Below, piece after piece: positions 20,795-32,397 of a stretch of 64,000 nt of DNA. The DNA is from Corydoras sp. C115 (lineage: Eukaryota; Chordata; Actinopteri; Siluriformes; Callichthyidae). The translations under genes and the position numbers were made by a program. The notes below the pieces were generated by a model, which ran no database searches, was not told where the DNA came from, and saw only the letters and a program-made list of their open reading frames with translations. The stretch lies in the NCBI GenBank assembly GCA_019802505.1, contig JAFMOC010000104.1, positions 124,001 to 188,000 of the forward strand, written 5' to 3'. Within the stretch, counting starts at the first letter, position 1. Each line of letters begins with the position of its first letter.

Positions 20795-23188
20795 ATGAAG
20801 GTCCTTTGTTTTTTTGCTCGGTCTTTTTTGTTTGGTGTTTTTCTCCCGATGCCTGCCGTAAACGGAGATATCAGCTATTCCGTCTTCGAGGAGCTGAAAT
20901 TGGGTTCTGTGATTGGAAATTTGGCAAAGGATATTGGTATAGATGGCAAAATGTTAGTAATGCGTAAAGCGCGTCTGGATGCGGATGATGGAGGAACGCG
21001 ATATTTGAACATAGACATGAAGAATGGAGATCTGACTGTAGCTGATCGAATCGACCGAGAGCAACTTTGTGGATTTGCTACAGATTGTAAACTGAAATAT
21101 GAAGTCATTCTTGAGAATCCACTGGAACTGCATCGCATTGAAGTGGAAATTAATGACATTAATGATAACTCACCGATATTTTTACATGAAATTGTAAAAT
21201 TAGAGATTACAGAATCCGCAGACAAAGGAGCTCGTTATGCTGTGAATGAAGCACACGACGCAGATATTGGACTGAATACCGTCCAGGCCTACAGACTGCA
21301 GGACAACCCCTACTTCTCTTTTCGTTTTCATAATTCACCTGGACAAGAACGATACGGGGAGTTGATTTTAGACGCTGAGTTAGATCGTGAAAAGCAGCAA
21401 GAGGTGAAACTACTGCTCACCGCTATGGATGGAGGCAGTCCTTCAAGATCCGGATCTGTAGTTATTCATGTGGTCGTGCTCGATGCCAACGATAATTCTC
21501 CAGTATTCAGCCAACCTATTTATAAGGCGACGTTACGTGAAGATGCTCAGGTCGGCACGACAATAGTGACGGTTCAAGCCACGGATGCCGATGAAGGTGC
21601 TAATGGACACGTGACTTACGAATTTGGACATATGTCTAGTGAGATGGCTAAATTATTTAAGCTAGACTCTGAAACTGGACATATAATTTTGGTTGGCAAA
21701 ATCGATTATGAAGGACAGACCACGTACGAATTAAGGATTCAAGGTAAAGATGGCTCTGGTCTTGCTTCTTTTGCTAAAGTAATGATTAATGTAGAAGACG
21801 TTAATGACAATGAGCCCACAATACAAATTAAATCGCTTAACAATCCCATTCTTGAAAATGCACCTGTTGGAACGGAAGTTGGCATAATTAACGTTCAAGA
21901 CAAGGACTCTGGAAAAAATCGCCAAATTCGGTGCAGTATTCAGCAAAACGTTCCCTTTGTATTAAAATCCTCGATCAAAAATTACTTCTCAATTGTGACT
22001 ACTAAAGAACTCGACCGTGAACTCGTATCAGAGTACAACGTCACGATTACTGCAATAGACGAGGGTAGGCCGCCTTTGTCGTCCTCTAAAACTATGCAGT
22101 TTTTAGTTTCTGATGTGAATGATAATGCACCCATATTTGTTACGGAAACCTACAGTGCTCACGTCACTGAGAATAATCAACCCGGTACCTCTATTTGTTC
22201 TGTCACGGCACACGACCCCGACTGGAAACAAAACGGCACAGTAATATATTCATTGGAATACAATGAAGACAACGCTGGTTCAGTGTCCTCATTTTTATCA
22301 GTTGACAAGGACACGGGGGTTATCATTGCAACACGGTCTTTTGACTACGAGAAGGTCAGAAACTTCACAGCTTATGTTGTGGCCAGAGACAACGGTTCCC
22401 CTCCACTCAAGAACAAAGTACCTGTGCGTATTTTCATAACTGACGAGAACGATAACGTGCCACAAATATTATATCCTACACTAGAAGGAAGGTCGTTAAT
22501 GACTGAAGTGGTTCCTAAGGGTGCTGTTTCAGGCTCTTTGGTTTCAAAAGTGATCGCTGTCGATGCCGATTCTGGACAAAACGCATGGCTATCTTTTCAT
22601 ATTATAAAATCCACCGATCTAGGACTTTTCTCTATTGGACTCCACAGCGGGGAGATAAGAACACTGCGTGACGTCTCTGAGTCTGACAGCATGAAACAAA
22701 CCCTTGTGGTCGCAGTAAAAGATAATGGAAACCCAGCTCTTTCCGCAACCTGCACGGTTTATTTATTCATTTCGGACAATCCAGCAGAAGTGTCGGAAAT
22801 TAAAGACAATATCAACAACGAGAGCAATTCTAAACTAACAGTTTATTTGATTATAGCACTTGTTTCTGTCTCCACGTTCTTTCTGACTTTTATTATCCTT
22901 ATCGTCGCTGTGGGCTTTTGTCACAGAAAAAAACCCAACATGTTGTTTGATGGGGCAGTTGCAATTCCCAGTGCGTATCTTCCTCCCAACTACGCAGAGG
23001 TGGAAGGAGCTGAAACTTTTCGAAGTTCTTATAACTACGATGGATATCTAACCACAGGATCACGGACCAGTGACTTTAAGTTTGTCACGTCGTACAATGA
23101 GAATACGTTGACCTGTAAGGACACTTTAAAGAAAAGCCCAACAAATTCCAATATTATCAACCTTTCTGATGTAGACGAGTTTCCTCAG
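20795..23188 (+). CDS. pcdhg: Protocadherin-gamma-type variable exon v1
   Basis: The exon encodes 798 residues: signal peptide 1-24, EC1-EC6 with calcium-binding linker motifs DINDNSP (~120), DANDNSP (~230), DVNDNEP (~334), DVNDNAP (~440) and DENDNVP (~550), a membrane helix at ~681-706, and a cytoplasmic stem with PSAYLPPNYAEVEG and YDGYLTTGSRTSDFKF. The EC1 loop has the CX5C of clustered protocadherins (LCGFATDC). The start at 20,795 is preferred over the in-frame ATG at 20,660 because it heads a proper signal peptide aligned with the paralogues. The exon ends at TCAG|GTAAGA. The stem is gamma/beta-like, not alpha-like, and would be spliced to gamma constant exons right of the window. v1 is one of the more divergent members (its tail is shared only in part). 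Role: homophilic neuronal cell-surface recognition (family knowledge). Confidence 0.95.
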
Positions 23189-23484
23189 GTAAGACGTAAA
23201 AACATTCATTTACTTTGGGTTGTTAAAATTAGATTTATATGGGAATGTTGGAGCATAGTCCAACACATAATAACTCATTATAATGATGATGATGATGATG
23301 ATAATGATTATGATTATGGTTTATGATTATTGTACGTGGGATTGTGATGATGATGATGATGATGATGATGATTGCTGCTGTTGCTGCTTTTAATATGATG
23401 ATTATGATGATTATTATGATGATGATGATGATGATGATTAAGGTTATGATGATCATGATTATTGTTTCTGTTGCTGCTATTAAT

Positions 23485-23516
<32 letters not shown>

Positions 23517-23594
23517 AATGATGATACCTTTATTAGTCCCACAATGAGGAAATTAAAAATATAATAACATTATTATTATTATATTATGATTATG

Positions 23595-23674
<80 letters not shown>

Positions 23675-23990
23675 AATAATACAATAATAATCATAATAAT
23701 CATTATATACATTAAGAGTATACATTAATAATATACATTAATAAAATGTCATTAATTGATAAATAATTTGCAATAACACATTTGCATTGAAATTTCATAT
23801 TTACTTTGTATTCGTTTCTAGGAGACAACAATTATATGAATTTAAAAAATATTAGTCCATAGACATGTCTTGATTTTCTATATGTGTTTTTTGTAAATGT
23901 TAGATCATTTTGTATTCCTATATTTCTATGTTTAGCTCACTAAATGCCGTTTATAGTCAATTTTTGATAGTGCAGTTCCAGAAATTGGCC
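23189..23990. other. v1-v2 interval, microsatellite-rich
   Basis: (GAT/ATG)n tracts at 23,282-23,530 and (ATT)n/(AAT)n at 23,560-23,690 fill half of it; the rest is AT-rich. The open frames running through the GAT repeat are not coding. Confidence 0.85.
23282..23690. repeat. (GAT)n and (ATT)n(AAT)n microsatellites
   Basis: Successive GAT/ATG triplet runs interrupted by TGCTGCT patches, then an ATT run turning into an AAT run at 23,630, which makes a self-complementary ATT/AAT hairpin. Confidence 0.9.
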
Positions 23991-24012
23991 TCAAAGTGTC
24001 GCTATCAGCCAG
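23991..24012 (+). promoter_or_regulatory. Promoter element (CSE) of v2, diverged
   Basis: AAAGTGTCGCTATCAGCCAG keeps GTGTCGCT but not the TTCACCA half. It lies about 150 bp before the ATG. Confidence 0.7.
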
Positions 24013-24157
24013 CAGGTTGAATTTGCGGACTAGTAGGATTGTCTTTGAGTGAATACAAAAGCGGTGGTGGCAACAGATCTACCGTTGAATGTTTCTGTAA
24101 ATACGAATAGGAACCAACTGAAACGAATTGCTACAGATATATCGACAAGAACTGGTT

Positions 24158-26563
24158 ATGATGAGAGGATTTATTCACTTCGCGTTTCTTCTCGTTGGCC
24201 TTGGTTTTTCTCTGCTGCGGGCCAGCCCAGGCGCTTTACGATATTCCCTACGAGAGGAGACGAAGCGAGGGATGGTCGTTGGAAACCTCGCAGCTGATAT
24301 TGGTTTGAATACCGGATTGTTTTCAAATAGAAAAGCGAGACTTAACGTCGATATGAGCGGGAAACGATACCTGGATATTGATTCTAGCACTGGGAATATG
24401 ATTGTGGCAGAGACTGTTGACCGAGAGGAGCTGTGTGGTTCAAAGACGTCATGCAGCTTAAAATACAGCCTTGTTCTAGAAAAACCACTGGAGTTACATA
24501 CAATTACAGTGGACATAGAGGATATCAACGACAATTCACCGCAATTTCCCACCGATGCAATTAAACTTGAAATACGTGAATCTGCAGTAAAAGGTACCGT
24601 GTTTCTTTTGGGGGAAGCTCATGATCCGGATGAAGGTCAAAACGCAGTTCAAAGCTATTCGCTTGAAAAAAATGATCATTTTTCTTTACGGGTGGGAAAC
24701 AATCTCGATGGTGGGAAATACAGCGAGCTGGTGTTGGAGAGGGAACTCGATCGGGAAAAGGAGCAATATGTTAAAATTTTACTTACAGCGACAGACGGTG
24801 GTAAACCCCCGAAATCAGGCAGTGTGTTAATACACATTACAGTATTGGATGCTAACGACAATGTCCCGGTGTTTAGTCAGTCCAGCTACAGGGTTAGTCT
24901 GCCAGAGGACTGTGTTTTGGGGACACGCGTTTTTACGGTGACTGCAACCGATTTGGATGAAGGAATTAACGGAGAAGTGACATACGAATTTAGCCGAGTG
25001 TCTGATAAAGCATCAAGGACGTTTTCTTTGGATCCGTTAAGTGGTGTAATCAACGTAATTGGTCCTGTAGATTACGAGGACGAAGCATTGTATGAGTTGC
25101 GTATTCAAGCGAAAGACGGACTGGGACTCGCATCCAATACTAAAGTTGTAGTGGAAGTTGCAGATATAAACGACAACGAACCTGTAATTATCATTCAGTC
25201 AATTGTAAACCCAATCCCTGAAAATACGGTAATTGGCACAGAGGTAGGGATTATTCACGTGCAAGATAAAGACTCTAACGGAAACCAGCTAGTTCGCTGT
25301 ACTATAACTGGGGATGTTCCATTTCGCTTGAGTCCATCCATTAAAAATTTTTACTCCATCATCACGGCTGGTGCACTCGATCGTGAACAATTCACAGCGT
25401 TTAATGTAACAATTGTCGCGTCTGACGACGGCAGCCGTATGTTAACCTCAACGAAAGTAATTCATTTTTCTATTGCGGACGTAAATGACAACGCTCCAGC
25501 ATTTAAGGAATCATCATATGTTGCTTATATACCTGAAAATAACCAACCAGCGACCTCAATTTGTTCTGTAGCAGCGACAGACCCGGACTGGGGGCAAAAC
25601 GGGACCATATTGTTTTCATTAGTGCCCAGTAAAGTCAAAGGCCGTCCTGTGTCATCACTGTTAAGTATCGAACCCGACACAGGAGTGATCCATGCAGTTA
25701 TGCCATTTGACTATGAACAACTTACAAAATTCGAGGTCCAGGTTCTTGCCAGAGACAACGGTTCTCCTTCACTTAGCAGTAATGTGACTGTAAGTGTGTT
25801 CATCACAGATGTGAATGATAATGCCCCACAAATATTATACCCTACTGCCGAAGGAAAGATGTTATTGACTGAAATGGTACCTAAAACTACTTTTTCTGGA
25901 TCTTTGATCTCAAAAGTCATTGCTGTGGATGCTGACTCTGGGCAGAATGCGTGGCTCTCTTATCAAATCATGAAATCTACAGATCCAGGACTATTCGCTA
26001 TTGGTCTACATAGCGGAGAGATCAAGACTCAAAGAGACATCATCGAAACTGACAACATTAGGCAAAACCTTGTCATCTCTGTGAAAGACAATGGGCAACC
26101 TCCTCAATCTGCCACATGCTCTGTGCATCTTCTGATTTCTGATAACTTCGCTGAAATATCAGAACTTAAAGACATTTCCCTTGAGGAAAACCCCTCTAAA
26201 ATGACATTTTATCTGATCATTTCTCTTGTTTCAGTTTCCACTTTCTTTTTAACATTTATCATTATTATCCTTGCTGTACGGTTTTGCAACAGACGAAAGC
26301 CTGGACTGTTGTTTGATGGTGCAGTGGCAATTCCTAGTGCATATCTCCCTCCCAACTATACGGAGGTGGAGGGAGTTGGAACTCTTCGCAGTTCTTACAA
26401 TTATGACAGGTACCTAACAACAGGATCCCGAACGAGTGACTTCAAATTCATGAACTCTTACAATGACAGCACACTGTCCCCCAGTGAAAATTTGAAAATG
26501 AATCTGAATGATGCTTTTGGAGCAAGTCTGATCACGCTGACCAATCAAGGAGACGAAAATGAG
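24158..26563 (+). CDS. pcdhg: Protocadherin-gamma-type variable exon v2
   Basis: The exon encodes 802 residues from ATG 24,158 (a second ATG follows directly). Upstream in-frame sequence has no ATG start, so this is the start. Signal peptide MMRGFIHFAFLLVGLGFSLL; EC1 with LCGSKTSC; linkers DINDNSP, DANDNVP, DINDNEP, DVNDNAP and DVNDNAP; membrane helix near 681-706 with IIIILAVRFCNRRKP after it. The stem reads YDRYLTTGSRTSDFKF, with Arg where the paralogues have Gly. The end GASLITLTNQGDENE is a tail class shared only with v8. Donor GAG|GTAAGA. EC domains are clearly distinct from the neighbours, so it escaped homogenisation outside the stem. Confidence 0.95.
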
Positions 26564-26681
26564 GTAAGAAACGCTTAACATCTCAGTTTAAGTGTGATCT
26601 GGAAAGTTTTCTGATTTGTCATTTAATTGTGGTTTGGTTAAAATGCAGGAGGTTTTTTTTTTTTTTTTCAACATATTTCTG

Positions 26682-26935
26682 GGTGGGCAGCATGGTGGCT
26701 CACTGGGTAGCCCTGTTGTATGGCAAGAAAGATCTTGAAGTCTGGTTTAAATTATTTCTGGACTGAGTTTGGATGTTTATGCTCTGTCTGTGTGGGTTTC
26801 CTCTACAAGCCCAAATTTCTCATGAAAGTCAAATAAATTGGAAATACACAAGTGCCCCATGGGAAAATGTGTGTATGCTTTGTGATAGACTAGAGGAGGA
26901 TGGTCCAGTGTATGTTTTAATGTCTGTGCATTCAT
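26682..26935 (+). mobile_element. Old SINE-related copy
   Basis: The head GGGCAGCATGGTGGCTCACTGGGTAGC and later TGTGTGGGTTTCCTC and AGTGCCCCATGG segments are a diverged relative of the abundant SINE. Its body is too decayed to assign a tail. Confidence 0.55.
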
Positions 26936-27235
26936 GTGGTATATTATCAGTTGGAAAATATGCCAGTTACTTTTTAGTTTTTCTACATTTGTTTTCTGTT
27001 TCATTTGAAATTTGTTAAACTTAAGATTAAGATGAAGTTTAGTGCTGTTTTTAGTATGTCCCAGCAAATATGTGTAAAGGTGTAAATGTTTGCATGACCA
27101 ATGTAAATTGTGCTTCATTGATTTTCAATTAAGTTATGATGCGTATATATGGACAACACTAGTAATATTAAAAGTTATTTTAATAACCCCAGTTACATTA
27201 TTTAATTGACCACAGAATACAATTATCTGGAACAT

Positions 27236-27298
27236 GTTGTCCTGGGTGTATCTGCCCAGCACCCAAAATGCTCTCCCCTGGCTTTTCTGGCTCACACA

Positions 27299-27361
<63 letters not shown>

Positions 27362-27735
27362 CTGCAAGTAGACACTAGATAGTATTTTGATTGTATATTT
27401 TTAAGCTGGGCGGCACGGGGGTTTAGTGGTTAGCACGTTCGCCTCTCAGCACTAGGGATTCCCGGTTCGAATCGCCATCTGGGTGGAGTTTCCATGTTCT
27501 CCCCGTGTCTGAGTGGGTTTCCTCTGGGTTCTCCGGTTTCCTCCCACAGTCCAAAAACATGGATCAGGTCGATTGGGTTCTCCAAATTGCCCCATATAGA
27601 GTGTGTCTGTGTGTGTGAGTCTGTGCCCAGTTCTCCCCTGGATGGGCGTGGGGAACCCCCCTGCGACCCTAATATAGGATAAAGCGGAAGATGAATGAAT
27701 GAATGAATGAATGAATGAATGAATGAATGGATCCT
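27236..27735 (+). mobile_element. SINE-spacer-SINE dimer
   Basis: In order: a 3' SINE fragment (27,236-27,292, ending CTCCCCTGGCTTTTCTGG), (CA)n to 27,358, a ~50-bp spacer (27,359-27,411), then a SINE (27,412-27,735) with an internal deletion and a (GAAT)n tail. The order, spacer and breakpoints equal the minus strand of 3450 to 2954. Imperfect flanking repeats (ATCTGGAA before, ATCCTGGAA after) hint that the dimer arrived as one unit. Confidence 0.75.
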
Positions 27736-28152
27736 GGAATTTATGCAACCATTTTATTTGGAGGTGATAAATATTCTTTTGGAAGGATCCTACTAGGATA
27801 CGGATTTTTTGTGCACAAACTGTAAAGCAGAATCAAACTTTACAGGTACAGACAATGATGTACAATGAGGGTTTTAATAAAACATATATTTTTTTAATAA
27901 TGTGATAATAACAGATTATAACAAAGCTATTTTGAGAATTCCATCGGAAAATCTGTAATGGACGACATGAAGGGCTGATGTACAGAAAATTTGGTTTTGA
28001 ATGATCAATCATAAAAAAAGGATGTATTTAGATATGTACCCTGAAAAACGAAATACAAAAAAAGTAGTGTTACTTCTGTTGGCTTTCATTGCTCGAATGA
28101 AGTGTGTGTAGTGCGACCCAGGTCACAAAAATTTGTAATTCATGTGAAATCC

Positions 28153-28174
28153 TCAGAGCGTCGCTCTTCACCAA
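28153..28174 (+). promoter_or_regulatory. Promoter element (CSE) of v3
   Basis: CAGAGCGTCGCTCTTCACCA, about 150 bp before the ATG. The element is intact although the exon is frameshifted. Confidence 0.85.
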
Positions 28175-28306
28175 CAGTAATTATAATAACCCCCAACGCC
28201 AGTCTTTGTACATATGCAACGCTCCGCCTGGAAGCCAGAACACACCGAGCACAATCCTTCAGCATTGTCTGATAGCGTAAATATATTGTAAAACCAAAAG
28301 TTCACA

Positions 28307-30708
28307 ATGTTTGTAAACGTTAAAGTCAAACGATTTAAAATAGCCATTCTTCTGGCCCTGTGCTTCGACGTGTGTGCAGTACGTGGGGATTTGAGCTACA
28401 ACGTTCAGGAGGAAAGCAAAACGCGATATATTATTGGAAATGTAGCAAAGGATCTTGGACTAGACGCTTCTAAATTATCATCACGAAAGGCCCGGATAGA
28501 CGCGGAGGATGGCGGCGAGCGGAACGTGGATATTAACTGGACTACTGGAGATTTGGTCGTCGCGGAGACAATTGACCGAGAAAAGCTTTGTGGTATGAAG
28601 CTAAACTGCATTCTAAATTACGAGCTTGTGCTTGAAAATCCACTCGAGCTACATCGTGTTTCAATAACAATTGAAGATATAAATGACAACGCACCTAAAT
28701 TTCTTAACGAGCGTATTATGTTTGAAATTCAAGAGTCCGCTATGAAGGGACAGCGATTTCGTTTGACCGAAGCTGGTGATTCTGACATCGGACAAAATGG
28801 AGTCAATGGTTATTCGATTGAAAAGAACGAACACTTTGCGTTGTCTGTACAAGATAATAAGAATGGACGGAAATATGCCGAGCTTGTGCTGGAGAAGGAG
28901 CTGGATCGTGAAGTGCAAAAAGACTTTACATTAATTCTCACTGCATTTGATGGCGGCATCCCGCAAAGATCGGGGACTGCTGTTATATACATCACTATAC
29001 TAGATGCAAACGACAATATCCCAATGTTCGGACTGCCTGTGTATAAAGTCGTCTTAGCTGAAAACGTACAATTTGGAACAGAAGTCGTTACTGTACAGGC
29101 ATCAGATGCGGATGAAGGGGCAAACGGCGCGGTCTCCTATGAATTTAGTCACATAGCGATGACGCTGCGCATCTGTTTTTAATTGATAAGAACACTGGCC
29201 AAATTAAGGTGAATGGGAACATCGACTATGAGCTAGAGAACCATTATGAAATTGGTGTCGAGGCCAAAGATGGATCGGGTTTAGCCTCAACTGCGTCTGT
29301 TATTATAGACGTTACTGACGTAAATGACAACGCACCTAGGATCATACTTAAGTCCCTGAGCAACCCGCTGTCAGAAAATCAGCCTCCGGGTTCGGAAGTA
29401 GCTATTATCAATGTTCAGGATAAAGATTCGGGAGAAAATCGTCAGATTTATTGTTCAATCCAGGAAGGGGTTCCGTTTAAATTGATCAAATCTATTAAGA
29501 ATTATTTTACCTTGGTAACTACAAGCAACCTGGACAGAGAAAGCGTTACAGATTATAACATAACTATAACTGCTACTGACGGAGGCATTCCACCCCTGTC
29601 ATCTTCCATGACTATTCAGTTAGCGGTGTCAGATGTCAATGACAATGCACCGCTATTTGAAAAAGGATCTTACAATGCATATTTAACAGAAAACAACAAA
29701 CCAGGGACCTCGATTTGCTCAGTCACTGCCACAGACCCAGACTGGAGGCAGAATGGTACAGTCCTCTATTCTATAGTTTTAAGCGAGCTCAAGGATTTTC
29801 CTTTGTCCTCAATGTTGTCCATTCATTCGGATACAGGTGTGATACAAGCTGTGAAACCATTTGACTATGAGAAGATTAAGAGTTTTAAAGTCCTGGTTGT
29901 AGCCCGAGATAATGGGTCTCCTCCACTCAGCAGCAACGTGACCGTGAATGTGTTTATAACAGATGAAAACGATAACACTCCTCAGATCCTGTATCCTACA
30001 CTGGATGGAAAGTCATTAATGACTGAAATGGTTCCTAAAGCAGCTCTTTCTGGATCTCTGGTCTCCAAAGTCATCGCTGTGGATGCTGACTCTGGACAGA
30101 ATGCGTGGCTCTCATATCAGATTGTAAAATCTACCGATCCAGGACTTTTCACTATTGGACTTCACAGTGGAGAGATCAGAGTGCAAAGGGACATTTTTGA
30201 ATCTGACAGCATTAAACAAAACCTGGTTATCTCAGTGAAAGATAACGGACACCCTCCGCTGTCAATGACTTGTTCTATATACTTACTCATTTCTGATAAT
30301 CTAGCTGAAGTTCCAGAATTTAAAGACATGACGTATGAAGAGAACAACTCCAAACTCACATTTTACTTAATCATCGCTCTTGTTTCGATATCCACTTTCT
30401 TTTTGACTTTCATTATTCTGATTGTGGCACTAAGGTTTTGTCACAGGAGAAAACCCAGACTGTTGTTTGATGGAGCCGTCACTATTCCAGGTGCATATCT
30501 GCCTCCTAACTATGCGGAGGTGGAGGGAGCTGGAACTATTCATAGTTCCTACAATTATGATGGATATTTAACTACGGGATCACGCACCAGTGACTTTAAA
30601 TTTCTTTCATCTTACAATGACAACACTCTATCTGCTGCTGGCACTCTGAAGAGGAGTCCAGATGATTCCAATTTGACCAGTCTTTTAGATACCAGCAATA
30701 CACTTGAG
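28307..30708 (+). pseudogene. pcdhg: Variable exon v3, broken by a one-base deletion
   Basis: From ATG 28,307 (signal peptide rich in hydrophobics, ending CAVRG) the frame is normal through EC1 (LCGMKLNC), EC2 and into EC3, where GAATTTAGTCACATAGCGATG lacks one base near 29,153. A TAA follows at 29,180-29,182. Restarting in the +1 frame, the protein continues without another defect through EC3-EC6, membrane helix and stem to the donor GAG|GTGAGA. The exon length of 2402 is one short of 801 codons, so a single deletion explains everything. As written it would encode only a 291-residue, membrane-less fragment. It could be a young pseudogene, a segregating allele or a sequencing error. The tail SLLDTSNTLE is the v4/v5 type. 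Confidence 0.85.
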
Positions 30709-32222
30709 GTGAGATGAAATATTCTATACTTATAAAAATATTAATGTTTTTACAGCATTAATTTTAATTTGTTGCTTAATGGTGGACACATCTGCATGTG
30801 TTTAACTTTACTATTATTACAAATTTTGCTTTAAACACAACTCAATATCATCACCTAAATCATTTTAGTGATTAATAGTACAAAGCTACTGTATACATGA
30901 CTTTTCATAATCATCTTTAACTGTGCGTGTTTTTTAATTAAGTCATCATATTATGTCTGTACAGACAATGTCTACATAACTATTGATTTATTTGAATAAA
31001 CCCAATTTTGCATTAGTCCTCAATTTTCAGCCTTAATAATTTTGAAGCGTGTTTGTTCATTTGACGTGTATTTGTGTGGTCATACACCGATGTTGGACCT
31101 TAAGGTATAGCAAGCCATCACCTTTCTATTTCATCTCATAGGTGTTGAGTTAAGGTCAATCGGGTTTACATTAGTGTGCGAGCAGTGTGTTAATGAAAAT
31201 AATATTCTTATATAACCTGTTGTCTCTAGATTAGCTGAATTGACCTCTTACATGACTTGCTTTACATTGTTCACCCAAAAGGTGTAGGTGAGCACTTTGG
31301 AGCACTGATCAACTTTACTTTGCTGTACACCAACAAAGTTAAAAGCATTTGCATGTTGTCCCTCTTGCTATTTGTGGGCTAACTTAAAGCTTTTATCAAT
31401 TGCCAGAAAATATAGCAGGTTAAATAAATATACTTAATTTTTGCTAAGGTGCAAATGTGAGTAAATGTGTTTGTCTGTGATGCTATAGTCTGTGCTGCTA
31501 TAGTTATACTCATAACCTACACATAAATAAAGTATTTATGTAATTCATGATGGACAAGACAAGACAGGCATAGATAGAGTTAGAGAGAGAAAAGCAGAGA
31601 TAGAGAGAGGACCGATTTAAAATGTACTTGTATATTAATGCTTAAAGTTCTACAGAGAGCTTACTATTTATACGTACATATTTACTCCAACACAGGGGCG
31701 TTTTTAGGGTTTAGAAACATCAGGGGCTTTAGCCCAGATCCCTTACTCCCCCCTCTGTCCTCTTTAAAAATTGCCCTTTCATGAGTGTATTTATCCATTT
31801 TTCAAACTGTTGTTACATTCATTTTGTTTGATCATTTATTAGTTATATTAGATAATATTAAATAACATATGAAATATGTCTGTCAGCAGTGAAGAGCACA
31901 TTCAGTTGTAATAAATGATGGTTTCGGCTGAAAATTTTTGAATAAATGAACCTGAGCTTCAGCAGAAAAGCATGAATCCGTTTTACGAGTCAGTCACAGA
32001 TGAAAGTTTTAATAAGGTTTTGTTTTGAAATACCGTAACTTTGCGACACTTTGCGCCTTCAGAACAATTCTGACGGTTTCTGGAAGCCGAGAAGCTGCTC
32101 TATACAGCCAACATACAGTCATTACGGTAACTTTACGTTACTGGTGAAAATAATCTGTCTCCCTCACACTGAGAATGCTGCTCTCATTTGATCCGGGGCT
32201 TTGATTTCAATTCAATTTCATG
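30709..32222. other. v3-v4 interval
   Basis: No exon. It contains a block (30,815-31,164) that recurs in the next interval at 35,396-35,798, a GA-rich patch (31,561-31,615), and a short repeat-like fragment (CAGGGGCGTTTTTAGGG, 31,694). The rest is AT-rich. Confidence 0.8.
30815..31164. repeat. Duplicated intergenic block, copy 1
   Basis: About 350 bp, for example ATTAATAGTACAAAGCTACT and TTGAAGCGTGTTTGTTCATT, closely matching copy 2 about 4.6 kb to the right, with small indels (copy 2 has a TTTGTCTTTGTTCATTTGACG insertion). It marks the tandem duplication unit or a shared regulatory element. Confidence 0.85.
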
Positions 32223-32244
32223 TCACAGAGTGTCGCTGTAGACC
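32223..32244 (+). promoter_or_regulatory. Promoter element (CSE) of v4
   Basis: CACAGAGTGTCGCTGTAGAC, about 170 bp before the ATG. Confidence 0.85.
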
Positions 32245-32397
32245 GCCTCATTATTATTGCATTCTAGTTTGCTCATCGCGAACACCTCTCGATCTTTGTG
32301 TACCCGCCTTCATTATTTTCCTTTTTACGGTGACTGGATTAATTATATTGCTGTACAGACTTTCGACTTTAAAACAGAACATTCGACCGGACCAACG

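Larger units (their letters stand above)
26564..28152. other. v2-v3 interval
   Basis: A poly-T run (26,652), a diverged SINE (26,682-26,935), a SINE-dimer insertion with (CA)n (27,236-27,735), and AT-rich unique sequence to the v3 promoter. No exon is seen. Confidence 0.85.

Noticed and set aside
23189..23547. Acidic or methionine-rich proteins from the GAT/ATG repeats
   Set aside because: Triplet microsatellites give open frames in several frames; the v1 frame here is read-through past the splice donor.
31285..31315. NRSE in GTGAGCACTTTGGAGCACTG
   Set aside because: Only the first half-site fits; too weak to call.
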